The notes under the pieces are model-generated. The model made no database searches and had not been told where the DNA came from. It saw only the letters and a list, made by a program, of their open reading frames with translations. Shown here one piece after another: positions 56,575 through 63,661 of a stretch of DNA of 64,000 nt (position 1 is the stretch's first letter; every line of letters starts with the position of its first letter). The translations under genes were made by a program, and so were the position numbers. Origin of the DNA: Nitrososphaerota archaeon (lineage in GTDB: Archaea > Thermoproteota > Nitrososphaeria > Nitrososphaerales > Gagatemarchaeaceae); the NCBI GenBank assembly GCA_029785195.1, contig JAFMAD010000002.1:53470-117469 (forward strand). The letters are read 5' to 3'.

Positions 56575-57415
56575 ACGCGCCGAGACAGCCAGATGATGGC
56601 ATCGTAGCGCTACAATCGGTTACCGCTCATCCTTATTGAGTGTGCTTGACTCTCATTCTCATCTTCATTCTCTTCGTACCGGTCGTCCACTCGTCGGGTG
56701 GAGGCTTCTAGTTCGCGCGGCCCAACTGGTAATTACATGATTTTTTTTACCGAATTTCATTTCGACGTAGTTTAGCACGGAGTTCTACGTGCCATGTCAC
56801 ATACTGTATCGTTAACATCCGCCCAGCGTCGGCATGGATGGAGAAGGGCCGTATCCACAGAGGTTTGAGCAGAGGATGACGCGATCAGGCTCCTCCTCGG
56901 CGACAAGCTGTTGAAGAGCGAGGTAACCTTGTCGCTTAAAGTGGGCTACACATCGGTGAAGAAACTAGTGGAGGTTACGTCGACTCAGGGATAAGATGGG
57001 AACCTAGACGCAAACAAGCACACCGGAGGTCTCCGCTGATGAGCAGGAGCCAGAGGAGACGGCTCGCTAGGCTTCTGTCGAAAGAGTGCAGAGCACTACG
57101 ACTTGGACAGCGGAGAGGATCGCCTGGCTCTTCAAGGAGAAGTTCGGGACGACTATCATGACATTGAAGCTCAAGAGCAACTATCCTTCTTGTTGACTTG
57201 CGAAAGATCTACAGCATGACCGCCAGAGAGGTGTACTTGTGAGCTTCGTCTATCGCAGCGGCATCATCCTTGGTCAGAATCGAGTCAAACGCTTTCTCAA
57301 GAGAGGTGATTCTTCGTCCAATCTGATGAATCTCCTGCCTTCGTTCGGCGTTCTCCGCTTTCATGCAGAAGAGACAAAATCGTCACTCGCCTTTAACGTA
57401 TCGTTCGATGTGTAC
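56575..57415. other. Decayed, gene-free stretch
   Basis: About 840 bp without an intact gene. Short plus-strand fragments look coding (LLLGDKLLKSEVTLSLKVGY near 56885-56950; ERIAWLFKEKFGTTIMTLKL near 57112-57175) but are separated by stops in all frames. They suggest one or more rotted genes of unknown family. A T-run (ATTTTTTTTAC) at 56738-56750 could be a terminator-like signal after the G1PDH-like gene. Confidence 0.45.
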
Positions 57416-57518
57416 CTACTATCGCCCAAATCGTTGATATTCCCCGGCGGAGGCGCAATGAACCCTAGCATGGCAGCCGCACTTTTTACAGGAGTGTAAG
57501 AACAAGAAATGGCTAGAG
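57416..57518 (+). repeat. Repeat copy F
   Basis: CTACTATCGCCCAAATCGTT, then TGATATTCCCC onward identical to copy C for 64 bp including the GCACT/AGTGT hairpin, then AAATGGCTAGAGG. Its left end (ACTATCGCCC) matches the end of the 23S as in copies A and J. It separates the decayed stretch from the D-amino-acid gene group. Confidence 0.88.
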
Positions 57519-57653
57519 GTCACGTTACCCTGGAGCGGGGCCCCCACAAAATCCCTATACCTGTGCCTTTCAACTTCACTAACTTTCGGCCAGTCGACCG
57601 ATCATGCATAGACGAAGGCGATGCCCGCTATATCAGATTATTTCGCGAGAACC

Positions 57654-58550
57654 TCAGACTACGGCTATAGGTGTTATCGGGGATCCGCTCGCACCCTTCA
57701 CCTGCAGCGGCAGGCAGACGAGCAAGAACGTCCACGACTTCTCGCGAGCCGGCTCTTCGAGGTAGAGATTCTCTATCATCCTTATGCCGTTCTTCACCAG
57801 CATCATCTGGTGGACGGCGTCCTCCTCTTTGGGGTCCTCATTAGGGTCGACCTCAGGGTTCCACGCGTCGGCCCCAAAGATTGCTATCCTCTTCCGGATG
57901 AGCAGGCTGGCCGCCTCCTTCCCTATCCCCGGGCATGAGCCGAGGTACTTGTTGTTGTCATTCATCCAGTGCCGGGACCAACCGGTGCGTACCAGTACGG
58001 CGTCCCCTTTTCGCAGGGTGACCCTCTGTCTCCTGATGCATAGGTCGATGTCGGACGGTTTGATGACATAGCCCGCCTCCAGTGAGGGTTTCCTTTTCGC
58101 GCGGGCGACGTCGAGCAGGACGCCGCGGGTGAAGATCGGCGGGCTCGTCTCCATCCCCAGCTTCGTCGTACCCAGCGGGCCGGTGACCTCCGCGGCGGAG
58201 ATACCATTGTAGAGTAGCCCGTCGATGGCCGTGTGGTTCAGGGAGTCGATGTGGGTCCCCGAATGGTCTGCCATATTGACCTTCACGTTCATCGCGCTGA
58301 ACTTGTTCTTCTTCGTGAACATTTTCTGCGTGTCACTGTGGCGTCTGTACGTCGAGTACTGGAACTCGCCGTGGAACCAGTGCTGCGGGATGCCACTCTC
58401 GAGGATGTGGGACAACACGAAGATTTTTCCTTTCCTCACGAGTCTTGCAGCACTAGTGATTATCTCCGGCGTGACCTCGTTCATCGCTCCGGCTTGGTCA
58501 TCCGCGCCCCAACGGGAGGGGAACCAGTCGCTTTTCGCTATCATCATCAT
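57654..58550 (-). CDS. Cyclase-family (kynurenine formamidase-like) hydrolase
   Basis: A 298-residue metal-dependent hydrolase of the cyclase/formamidase family. The metal motif is NMADHSGTHIDSLNH (H-x-G-T-H-x-D), preceded by SRWGADDQAGAMNEVTPE and followed by KGDAVLVRTGWSRHW and the acidic IFGADAWNPEVDPNED. Members hydrolyse amide or lactone substrates; a formamidase is possible. It ends 10 nt upstream of, and is cotranscribed with, the TIM-barrel gene at 58561. Confidence 0.85.
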   Translation of the reverse strand: MMMIAKSDWFPSRWGADDQAGAMNEVTPEIITSAARLVRKGKIFVLSHILESGIPQHWFHGEFQYSTYRRHSDTQKMFTKKNKFSAMNVKVNMADHSGTHIDSLNHTAIDGLLYNGISAAEVTGPLGTTKLGMETSPPIFTRGVLLDVARAKRKPSLEAGYVIKPSDIDLCIRRQRVTLRKGDAVLVRTGWSRHWMNDNNKYLGSCPGIGKEAASLLIRKRIAIFGADAWNPEVDPNEDPKEEDAVHQMMLVKNGIRMIENLYLEEPAREKSWTFLLVCLPLQVKGASGSPITPIAVV

Positions 58551-58560
58551 AACACCCGGC

Positions 58561-59487
58561 TCAAACCGGGACGGCCAGCCCCTTAGCCCCTCTCTTCGAA
58601 GTCTTGGCCGAGGGATAGTCTCTCAGAAGATGCTCGTATGATATCCTTGCCTGCCTCACCTCCTCGTCAGCGTAGCCAAGCATCGTACTGAGGATGTGCC
58701 TCCCTGCCGGATAGATGTTCTGCCCGAGTGGGATACTGAACTTCAGGTAGATGGGCGAGGCAACCCTCACCATCTCGGGGACATCGTAGTGTCTCACAAA
58801 GCCCCCGTATCCAGTTGGCACCGCTATGTAGACGTCCAAAGGTATTCTGATTGCACTCCTGATTGAGGCAAGCTGGGAGAGAGACAGGTCCGTTACGACG
58901 TTGAGTGTCCCGGCTCCCAAGCGCTCGAGCAGCCGCGCTGACGCGGGGTTCCCGTGCCCCGTGGTCACGGATATCTTCCAGACAACATCCTTCGGTACCA
59001 TCCCCTCCTTCTTCATCTCCTCGAGGACCCACAGCAGGCCCTCGTCTGCCACCAGGAAGCTCCTGATACCCAGGCGGATACCGCGCTCGATGTCCTTTAT
59101 CGCGACCCTGAGCTGATCAGCGCCCCTTAGTCTCCAAGAGACGGCCGCCGCGTTGGCGGACCTAGCTGTCCCGCCGATATCGTAGCTCGCGCGTGGACCA
59201 GTGAACAGGCTAACCTCAATTCTCTCCGCCCGCCCAATCTCGACCATCTGTTCAACCTCCCTGTCGGTCAGCATCAACACGCCGCTCCCCTGCGAGATCC
59301 TGTGAAGCGGTATTTCGTACTCCTCGGCCCTCTCGACCACCCTGCGAAACTGCTCCGGACTCTCGACGCTGGGTATCTCAATTCTGTACCGGGCACCGTC
59401 GGGAAACCTCTTGGTAGAAGTAGGGAGGTCGGCGAGGTCGCACGACGGTAGACCGATCTTCTTCAGCAGGTCCTCGGTCTTCAACAT
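58561..59487 (-). CDS. TIM-barrel protein, possibly U32-peptidase-like
   Basis: A 308-residue protein from the ATG at 59487; an upstream in-frame ATG at 59541 would enter the 65-bp intergenic space shared with the divergent gene. Alternating strands and helices (RYRIEIPSVESPEQFRRVVE, RIEVSLFTGPRASYD, FLVADEGLLWVLEEM, GAGTLNVVTDLSLSQLASIR, PLDVYIAVPTGYGGFVRHYD) indicate a TIM barrel. It recalls U32-type peptidase-like proteins, but the collagenase signature is not evident. Context with a D-threonine-aldolase-like gene suggests amino acid metabolism. Confidence 0.55.
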   Translation of the reverse strand: MLKTEDLLKKIGLPSCDLADLPTSTKRFPDGARYRIEIPSVESPEQFRRVVERAEEYEIPLHRISQGSGVLMLTDREVEQMVEIGRAERIEVSLFTGPRASYDIGGTARSANAAAVSWRLRGADQLRVAIKDIERGIRLGIRSFLVADEGLLWVLEEMKKEGMVPKDVVWKISVTTGHGNPASARLLERLGAGTLNVVTDLSLSQLASIRSAIRIPLDVYIAVPTGYGGFVRHYDVPEMVRVASPIYLKFSIPLGQNIYPAGRHILSTMLGYADEEVRQARISYEHLLRDYPSAKTSKRGAKGLAVPV

Positions 59488-59552
59488 GCGTTGCTGGGGT
59501 GCACGGTCACATATTGGTATTTTGGGGGCCCCCGAGTTCAACGATAAATATT

Positions 59553-60689
59553 ATGGACACTCTCCGCCAAGGTCGTCTGCCATTGTTCACTACGAGCGTC
59601 CCGGTCGACGAGTACGAGACTCCTGTCCTGCTGCTGGATGTCGAGGCGGCCGACAGGAACATTGAGAGGATGGGCAACTTCTTCAGGGGCAAGAAGGCTG
59701 CGCTCAGGCCTCACGTCAAGGTCCACAAGTCCCCATGGCTCGCTAAGAAGCAGATTGCCGCTGGGGCGAGGGGAATCACATGCGCCAAGTTGAGCGAGGC
59801 TGAAGTGATGGTAGATGGCGGCATAGACGACATCCTCATCGCGAACGAGATAGTCGGAGAGGACAAGGTCAGGAAACTCGTGAAGCTTGCCAAACGGAGC
59901 AAGCTCACGGTCATAATCGACGACCTCGACAACGCCAGGCAGATCTCGTCACTTGCGGCCCTCGAAGGCTCAAGGGTCAGAATCCTAGCCGACGTCAACC
60001 TGAGCGCCGCCGCCGGAGGCATCCTTGACAGGACCGGACTTGTGCCCGGCAGGGACCTCATAGTACTGGCTCAGGAGGCGGCCAAGCTACCGAACCTGGA
60101 CTTCGTGGGTGTCATGGGGTATGAGGGGTCCCTGAAAGCGATTGACAACGCCAAGGTTAAGCTCGAACACGGGAAGAAGGCCCTTGATCTGCTTGTCGAG
60201 ACCGCACGGTCGATATCGGCAGCGGGACTGAACGTGGAGGTCGTCAGCTGCGGAGGTACCATGTCTTACAAGGTCGCTTCGGAGTTCCCCGGTGTGACCG
60301 AGGTGCAGGCGGGAGGCTACGTCTTCATGGACCTAGGCTACCGCAAATCCGGGATCGATTTTGAGACGTCCCTGACGCTCCTGACGAGGGTCGTCAGCGT
60401 CCCACGGCCGGAAAAGATAATCGTCGATGCCGGGTTTAAGGCGATAAGCGCTGAATCCGGGCTGCCTCAGGTCAAGGACAGACCCTACATTGAGGTCATC
60501 TCGCTCAATGCGGAACACGGCCACGCCACTGTGGGGGATGTCTCACAGACACCGAAGCGCGCCGACAGGCTGGAGTTCCTGCCTTCTCACGCAGACACCA
60601 CTACCTGCCTCCACGAATACTACCAAATCACGAGAGGCGACCGTATCGTCGACAAGGTGAAAATAGCCGCAAGGGGAATGCTCCAGTAG
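59553..60689 (+). CDS. PLP-dependent D-threonine aldolase/D-serine dehydratase-like enzyme
   Basis: A 378-residue fold-type III PLP enzyme. The PLP lysine lies in ALRPHVKVHKSPWLAKKQ; VVSCGGTMSYKVASEFPGVT is the phosphate-binding region; the C-terminal domain has LNAEHGHATVGDV and LPSHADTTTCLHEYY, whose His/Cys may bind a divalent metal as in DSD1-type enzymes. It acts on D-3-hydroxy amino acids or similar. The ATG at 59553 follows a TATA-like CGATAAATATT closely, so the transcript may be nearly leaderless. It diverges from the TIM-barrel gene. Confidence 0.85.
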   Translation: MDTLRQGRLPLFTTSVPVDEYETPVLLLDVEAADRNIERMGNFFRGKKAALRPHVKVHKSPWLAKKQIAAGARGITCAKLSEAEVMVDGGIDDILIANEIVGEDKVRKLVKLAKRSKLTVIIDDLDNARQISSLAALEGSRVRILADVNLSAAAGGILDRTGLVPGRDLIVLAQEAAKLPNLDFVGVMGYEGSLKAIDNAKVKLEHGKKALDLLVETARSISAAGLNVEVVSCGGTMSYKVASEFPGVTEVQAGGYVFMDLGYRKSGIDFETSLTLLTRVVSVPRPEKIIVDAGFKAISAESGLPQVKDRPYIEVISLNAEHGHATVGDVSQTPKRADRLEFLPSHADTTTCLHEYYQITRGDRIVDKVKIAARGMLQ

Positions 60690-60718
60690 TGCTCTGAAAC
60701 GCTTACAGTGAATGAGCC

Positions 60719-60763
60719 GTACGTCGAGCGGGGGCCAAGCAGGCCGGGACGGGGTTCGCATGG
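60719..60763 (+). pseudogene. Remnant of a HerA-like ATPase gene end
   Basis: About 45 bp (GTACGTCGAGCGGGGGCC and CAGGCCGGGACGGGGTTCGC) nearly identical to 44790-44835 inside the HerA-like ATPase gene, where it encodes YVERGARQAGTGFAY. One base is missing in a G run, so it is out of frame. It lies 76 bp upstream of repeat G, as the full ATPase gene lies upstream of repeat B. Confidence 0.75.
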
Positions 60764-60838
60764 GTTCATAGGGTGGGAACGTTCCATCCCGAAAGTGAGC
60801 TGAACAGCGGCTAGACGGAGTCATGGACGATACCTCTA

Positions 60839-60918
60839 GGCGGAGGCGCAATGAACCCTAGCATGGCACAACACTTTCTACGGAAGTGTAAGCAGAGAAA
60901 TGGCTAGAGATTGCGTTT
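60839..60918 (+). repeat. Repeat copy G
   Basis: GGCGGAGGCGCAATGAACCC then TAGCATGGC, a perfect hairpin ACACTT (60871-60876)/AAGTGT (60884-60889) with a 7-nt loop, then GAAATGGCTAGAGATTGCGT as in copy C. It continues beyond 60918 with CTCGGACAAAACTATTAAT, closely matching the region after copy C, so the promoter-like segment is part of the duplication. Confidence 0.87.
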
Positions 60919-61002
60919 AGCATTCTCGGACAAAACTATTAATCGAATCAGGCTGTATTCTTCTTCAGGTGCGGTATCACGAAACCTCAGAGTCGCGAAA
61001 GC

Positions 61003-61754
61003 GGCGCGCTGCTCCCCATCACGATTGTCCTCATCTCAATTCTGATCATAGCGGCGGAGGCTGGTTCTTCATACCTCACTGAATCCGGGAGGATCTGACG
61101 TCGACCTCTGTATCGACCTCGACCCAGACGGGGGGCCTTGAGCTCAGCGTAGTGACAAACAGCTCGGACCTTCATGCGGGACACTCACTCCATATCACTG
61201 TCTCGCTCAACAATACTACCCCGGCGCCCCTGAACCTCACCATCGCCGACGACTGGCAGGTCCCAGGTTTCCCCATCTCGATAGTAAGCTCATGCTTCAC
61301 CAATGAACCGCTGGAATTCATGATAGTACTGGGAAACTACAACCTGAACGGGCTGCAGGCTGCCAGTACCAACTCTTCGGGTGACTTCCCCGTCTTTTGT
61401 ATGGAGGGCGGCCACGCCAACTACACTACATTTGAACCGAATAGTGACATGGCGAACTTCACGGGATTCTTCTGCACGACCAATTGCCGCCCGCTCACAC
61501 TCGCCTACAGGTTGCTGACGAACTTCACGGTCAGGGGCTACTGGGGCTATCCCCTAAACGGCTCCGAAGATAACAAAATTCTCTCAGAGCCAAACCCGCC
61601 ATGCTACGTCAACGGGGTGCGCGACTGCAGCACGTTCGCCTATCCCGAAGTTGGCCCGGCAGCCCAGCACGGGTTCATCGACGGGGCCTATACGCTAGTG
61701 GTGGAGGACGAGTGGGGGGACGTTGTCCTGTTACACCTCAGCGTGAACGGATGA
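61003..61754 (+). pseudogene. Secreted protein paralog, frameshifted
   Basis: Codons from 61003 read ITKPQSRESGALLPITIVLI then SILIIAAEAG, a membrane anchor, and close at TGA 61096-61098. The main domain is in another frame from about 61083 to the stop at 61754: a Thr/Ser linker, LSVVTNSSDLHAGHSLHITV, a Cys-containing beta-rich body with Asn-x-Ser/Thr sites, and the ending GAYTLVVEDEWGDVVLLHLS. Layout and ending match the protein at 52066-52821. No clear start codon precedes the anchor. It may be a pseudogene or an assembly error. Confidence 0.6.
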
Positions 61755-61790
61755 GACGGGCTGTCTTCGAGAATATCTGCTGATTATACG

Positions 61791-61812
61791 GCGCAATGAA
61801 CCCTAGCATGAC
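61791..61812 (+). repeat. Repeat copy H (short)
   Basis: GCGCAATGAACCCTAGCATG, a 20-bp exact match to the core of copies C, F and G, then diverging. It lies between the secreted paralog and the DinB/YfiT-like gene; a TATA-like GATATTTATC follows at 61838-61847. Confidence 0.75.
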
Positions 61813-61875
61813 CGGACCTTCTTCTCTCACCCCTTCATGATATTTATCTCCCTCTTGTGAATCCATTCACATACT

Positions 61876-62382
61876 TTGGCTGACATCAAGGCGCTAAACG
61901 CTTACTCCTCGGGGGTCAGGAGGCGCTTCTTTACCAAGATCTCGTCACTCGGCTGGGAAGAAGCCATCAGGAACAGGGAGGCCAGTCACTACAGCCTCCT
62001 TGGCATCATGCTTCACATGATTGACAATGAGGACTGGATCGTCAATGTGGTGATTCCGGGGAGACCCGCGACCGAGAGAAGAAAGCATCTCCCCAACGAC
62101 TTCACCGGGTTCGAGGGCGTGGAGTCGCTGCTGGCTGACGTCGAGACTAGGACTAATTTGTATCTCGAACACATGGATACCAGGGAACTCGCCCGGACCG
62201 TTAAGTTCACCATTTCATCAGGTACCAGCTTCGATATGACAGTCGAGGAATGTCTCTTTCAGAGTTTCACCGAGCAGCTCTATCACATGGGAGAGGTCAT
62301 CGCCCTCCTCTGGCAGCAGGACATAGAACCTCCTCAGATGCAATGGTTCCGCAACAGAGAGAATCTCAGGTTGAGCGCATAG
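61876..62382 (+). CDS. DinB/YfiT-family protein
   Basis: A 168-residue four-helix-bundle protein of the DinB/YfiT superfamily. The metal-binding His appear in LLGIMLHMIDNEDWIVN and FQSFTEQLYHMGEVIALLW, with a third ligand possibly in the C-terminal part. Members are thiol-dependent S-transferases or metal-dependent hydrolases and are unrelated to DNA polymerase IV. The start is TTG, about 30 nt after the TATA-like GATATTTATC. It is a single-gene unit between repeats H and I. Confidence 0.75.
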   Translation: MADIKALNAYSSGVRRRFFTKISSLGWEEAIRNREASHYSLLGIMLHMIDNEDWIVNVVIPGRPATERRKHLPNDFTGFEGVESLLADVETRTNLYLEHMDTRELARTVKFTISSGTSFDMTVEECLFQSFTEQLYHMGEVIALLWQQDIEPPQMQWFRNRENLRLSA

Positions 62383-62402
62383 CTCCATCTACACAAGGAG
62401 CG

Positions 62403-62487
62403 GATGGTATTCCCCGGCGGAGGCGCAATGAATTCTATGCGTGGCATGAAAAGCCCCATCCAAATCGAAAATGGCTCGAGGTTACGA
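62403..62487 (+). repeat. Repeat copy I
   Basis: GATGGTATTCCCCGGCGGAG continues as the family core, then GGCATGAAAAGCCCCATCCA and AAATGGCTCGAGGTTACGAC, matching copy A beyond the stem arm. A and I form a subfamily distinct from B/C/E/F/G. It lies between the DinB/YfiT-like and TatC-like genes. Confidence 0.87.
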
Positions 62488-62567
62488 CTGACTGAGAACG
62501 AGGGCGGAACTTACGTTCACAAAAAGATATTAGTCATCAGCCGCTCTCATCTTGCTCAAGTATAGCT

Positions 62568-63452
62568 TTGGCAAGCAAGAAACTGGCGGATGCAGAGCTC
62601 ATCCTCATCCCTCGGCAGGCACTCCGTCTCAAGGTTCTCGCACCCGGGCTGCTCGTCATATTGCTCGCTGTGTTAGCAATCCCATCGAGGATAATCGCAG
62701 CATCCAGCTTCGGCGGTTATAATTCGCTAGTCGCCCTCTTTCTTCACGACCTCAGACAAGGGATACTTCCATCGAATGCTATATTCCTGGCGCAGTCTAA
62801 TAGCGACTTTCAAGTGTACGTCACCGCATCCCTGTTTCTCGCTCTACTATTCGGCTCCCCTCTGATTGCATTCTCAGTCTTCGAGCGCATGCTGCCGGAG
62901 GAGACCACCCACCGAACCTTCAAGGTGGCGGCACTGACTGCGCTGTCGTCGGTCTCGCTCGCTATCGGAGTGCTCTTCGGATACTATTTCACTGCCTCGG
63001 ACTTGACGGCGTTGTTGACTGTCGGCTCCCCAGGGCCGATACACGTTTCTATCGCATGGTACAACGGTGTCTTGGAGATAATGACATTGGCAGGCCTTTT
63101 GCTTGCAACATCAGTTTGCGCTCCCGCTTTATTGTACTTCCGCAAACGGGCTCGACCAATACAACGACTGCACGGTTTCCCCGGAAGGCTTTCGGGTCTC
63201 GCTGTGGCAGTGATTGGGGTCTTTCTGATCGCAGCGGGACTTGACCTTTATTCGTACACAGCGCCGACTGCAATCCACGACATGAGATGCTATTACGGGA
63301 ACTGCATACCATTCGATCTTAGCTGGAACGCATTCGAATTGTTACCCTATGCAGGACTTCTCTTCATCAGCCTTGGAGTCTTTATCATAGCAAGCATCAT
63401 GGTCACTCGAAGGAGGGGGGCACCAATGCCTCGCTTGGCCGATGTCTCCTAA
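62568..63452 (+). CDS. TatC-like multi-pass membrane protein
   Basis: A 294-residue protein with about six hydrophobic segments. Residues 80-190 follow the TatC pattern: VYVTASLFLALLFGSPLIAF-SVFERMLPEE, ALTALSSVSLAIGVLFGYYF, then ...IMTLAGLLLATSVCAPALLY-F, corresponding to TatC helices 2 to 4. TatC is the core of the twin-arginine translocase. Conserved N-terminal TatC residues are not obvious, so this may be a divergent paralog. Its start is TTG. Its last codon and TAA stop are formed by the 23S-like left end of repeat J. No tatA is adjacent. Confidence 0.6.
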   Translation: MASKKLADAELILIPRQALRLKVLAPGLLVILLAVLAIPSRIIAASSFGGYNSLVALFLHDLRQGILPSNAIFLAQSNSDFQVYVTASLFLALLFGSPLIAFSVFERMLPEETTHRTFKVAALTALSSVSLAIGVLFGYYFTASDLTALLTVGSPGPIHVSIAWYNGVLEIMTLAGLLLATSVCAPALLYFRKRARPIQRLHGFPGRLSGLAVAVIGVFLIAAGLDLYSYTAPTAIHDMRCYYGNCIPFDLSWNAFELLPYAGLLFISLGVFIIASIMVTRRRGAPMPRLADVS

Positions 63453-63513
63453 CTATCGCCCAACGTGTGGATGATATTCCCAGGCGGAGGCGCAATGAAC
63501 CCTATACATGGCT
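63444..63513 (+). repeat. Repeat copy J with 23S 3' terminal sequence
   Basis: From GTCTCCTAACTATCGCCC onward, 59 of 60 positions are identical to copy A at 36336-36395, including the last about 20 nt of the 23S gene. CATACATGG-like sequence follows, then unrelated DNA. This is the right-most copy and the one retaining most of the 23S end, so it is the best candidate for the far boundary of the island. It supplies the stop codon of the TatC-like gene. Confidence 0.87.
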
Positions 63514-63661
63514 GAACATCCTTGCGAATCGCGCGCTGAGAACTAGAAGTTCAAAGCTTACCTACGAGCTGCAGGAACTCCCGGTTCCTCGCTATGTACT
63601 CTTCACAGTATCGAACGAACTCCGAATCAATGACCTGTACGCTTTCTGATACCATTACCCT

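Noticed and set aside
36357..57499. Conserved peptide IFPGGGAMNP in several frames
   Set aside because: It is only the translation of the repeat core in one frame and is not part of intact proteins.
36336..63513. Repeat family as a CRISPR array
   Set aside because: Copies are 0.5 to 9 kb apart, vary in length and have genes between them; there are no short regular spacers and no cas genes.
36336..63513. Repeat family as integron attC sites
   Set aside because: GCCCAAC at the left end resembles an RYYYAAC core, but no matching GTTRRRY core was found, the copies are not palindromic over their length, and there is no integron integrase in the window. The match to the pre-23S stem explains them better.
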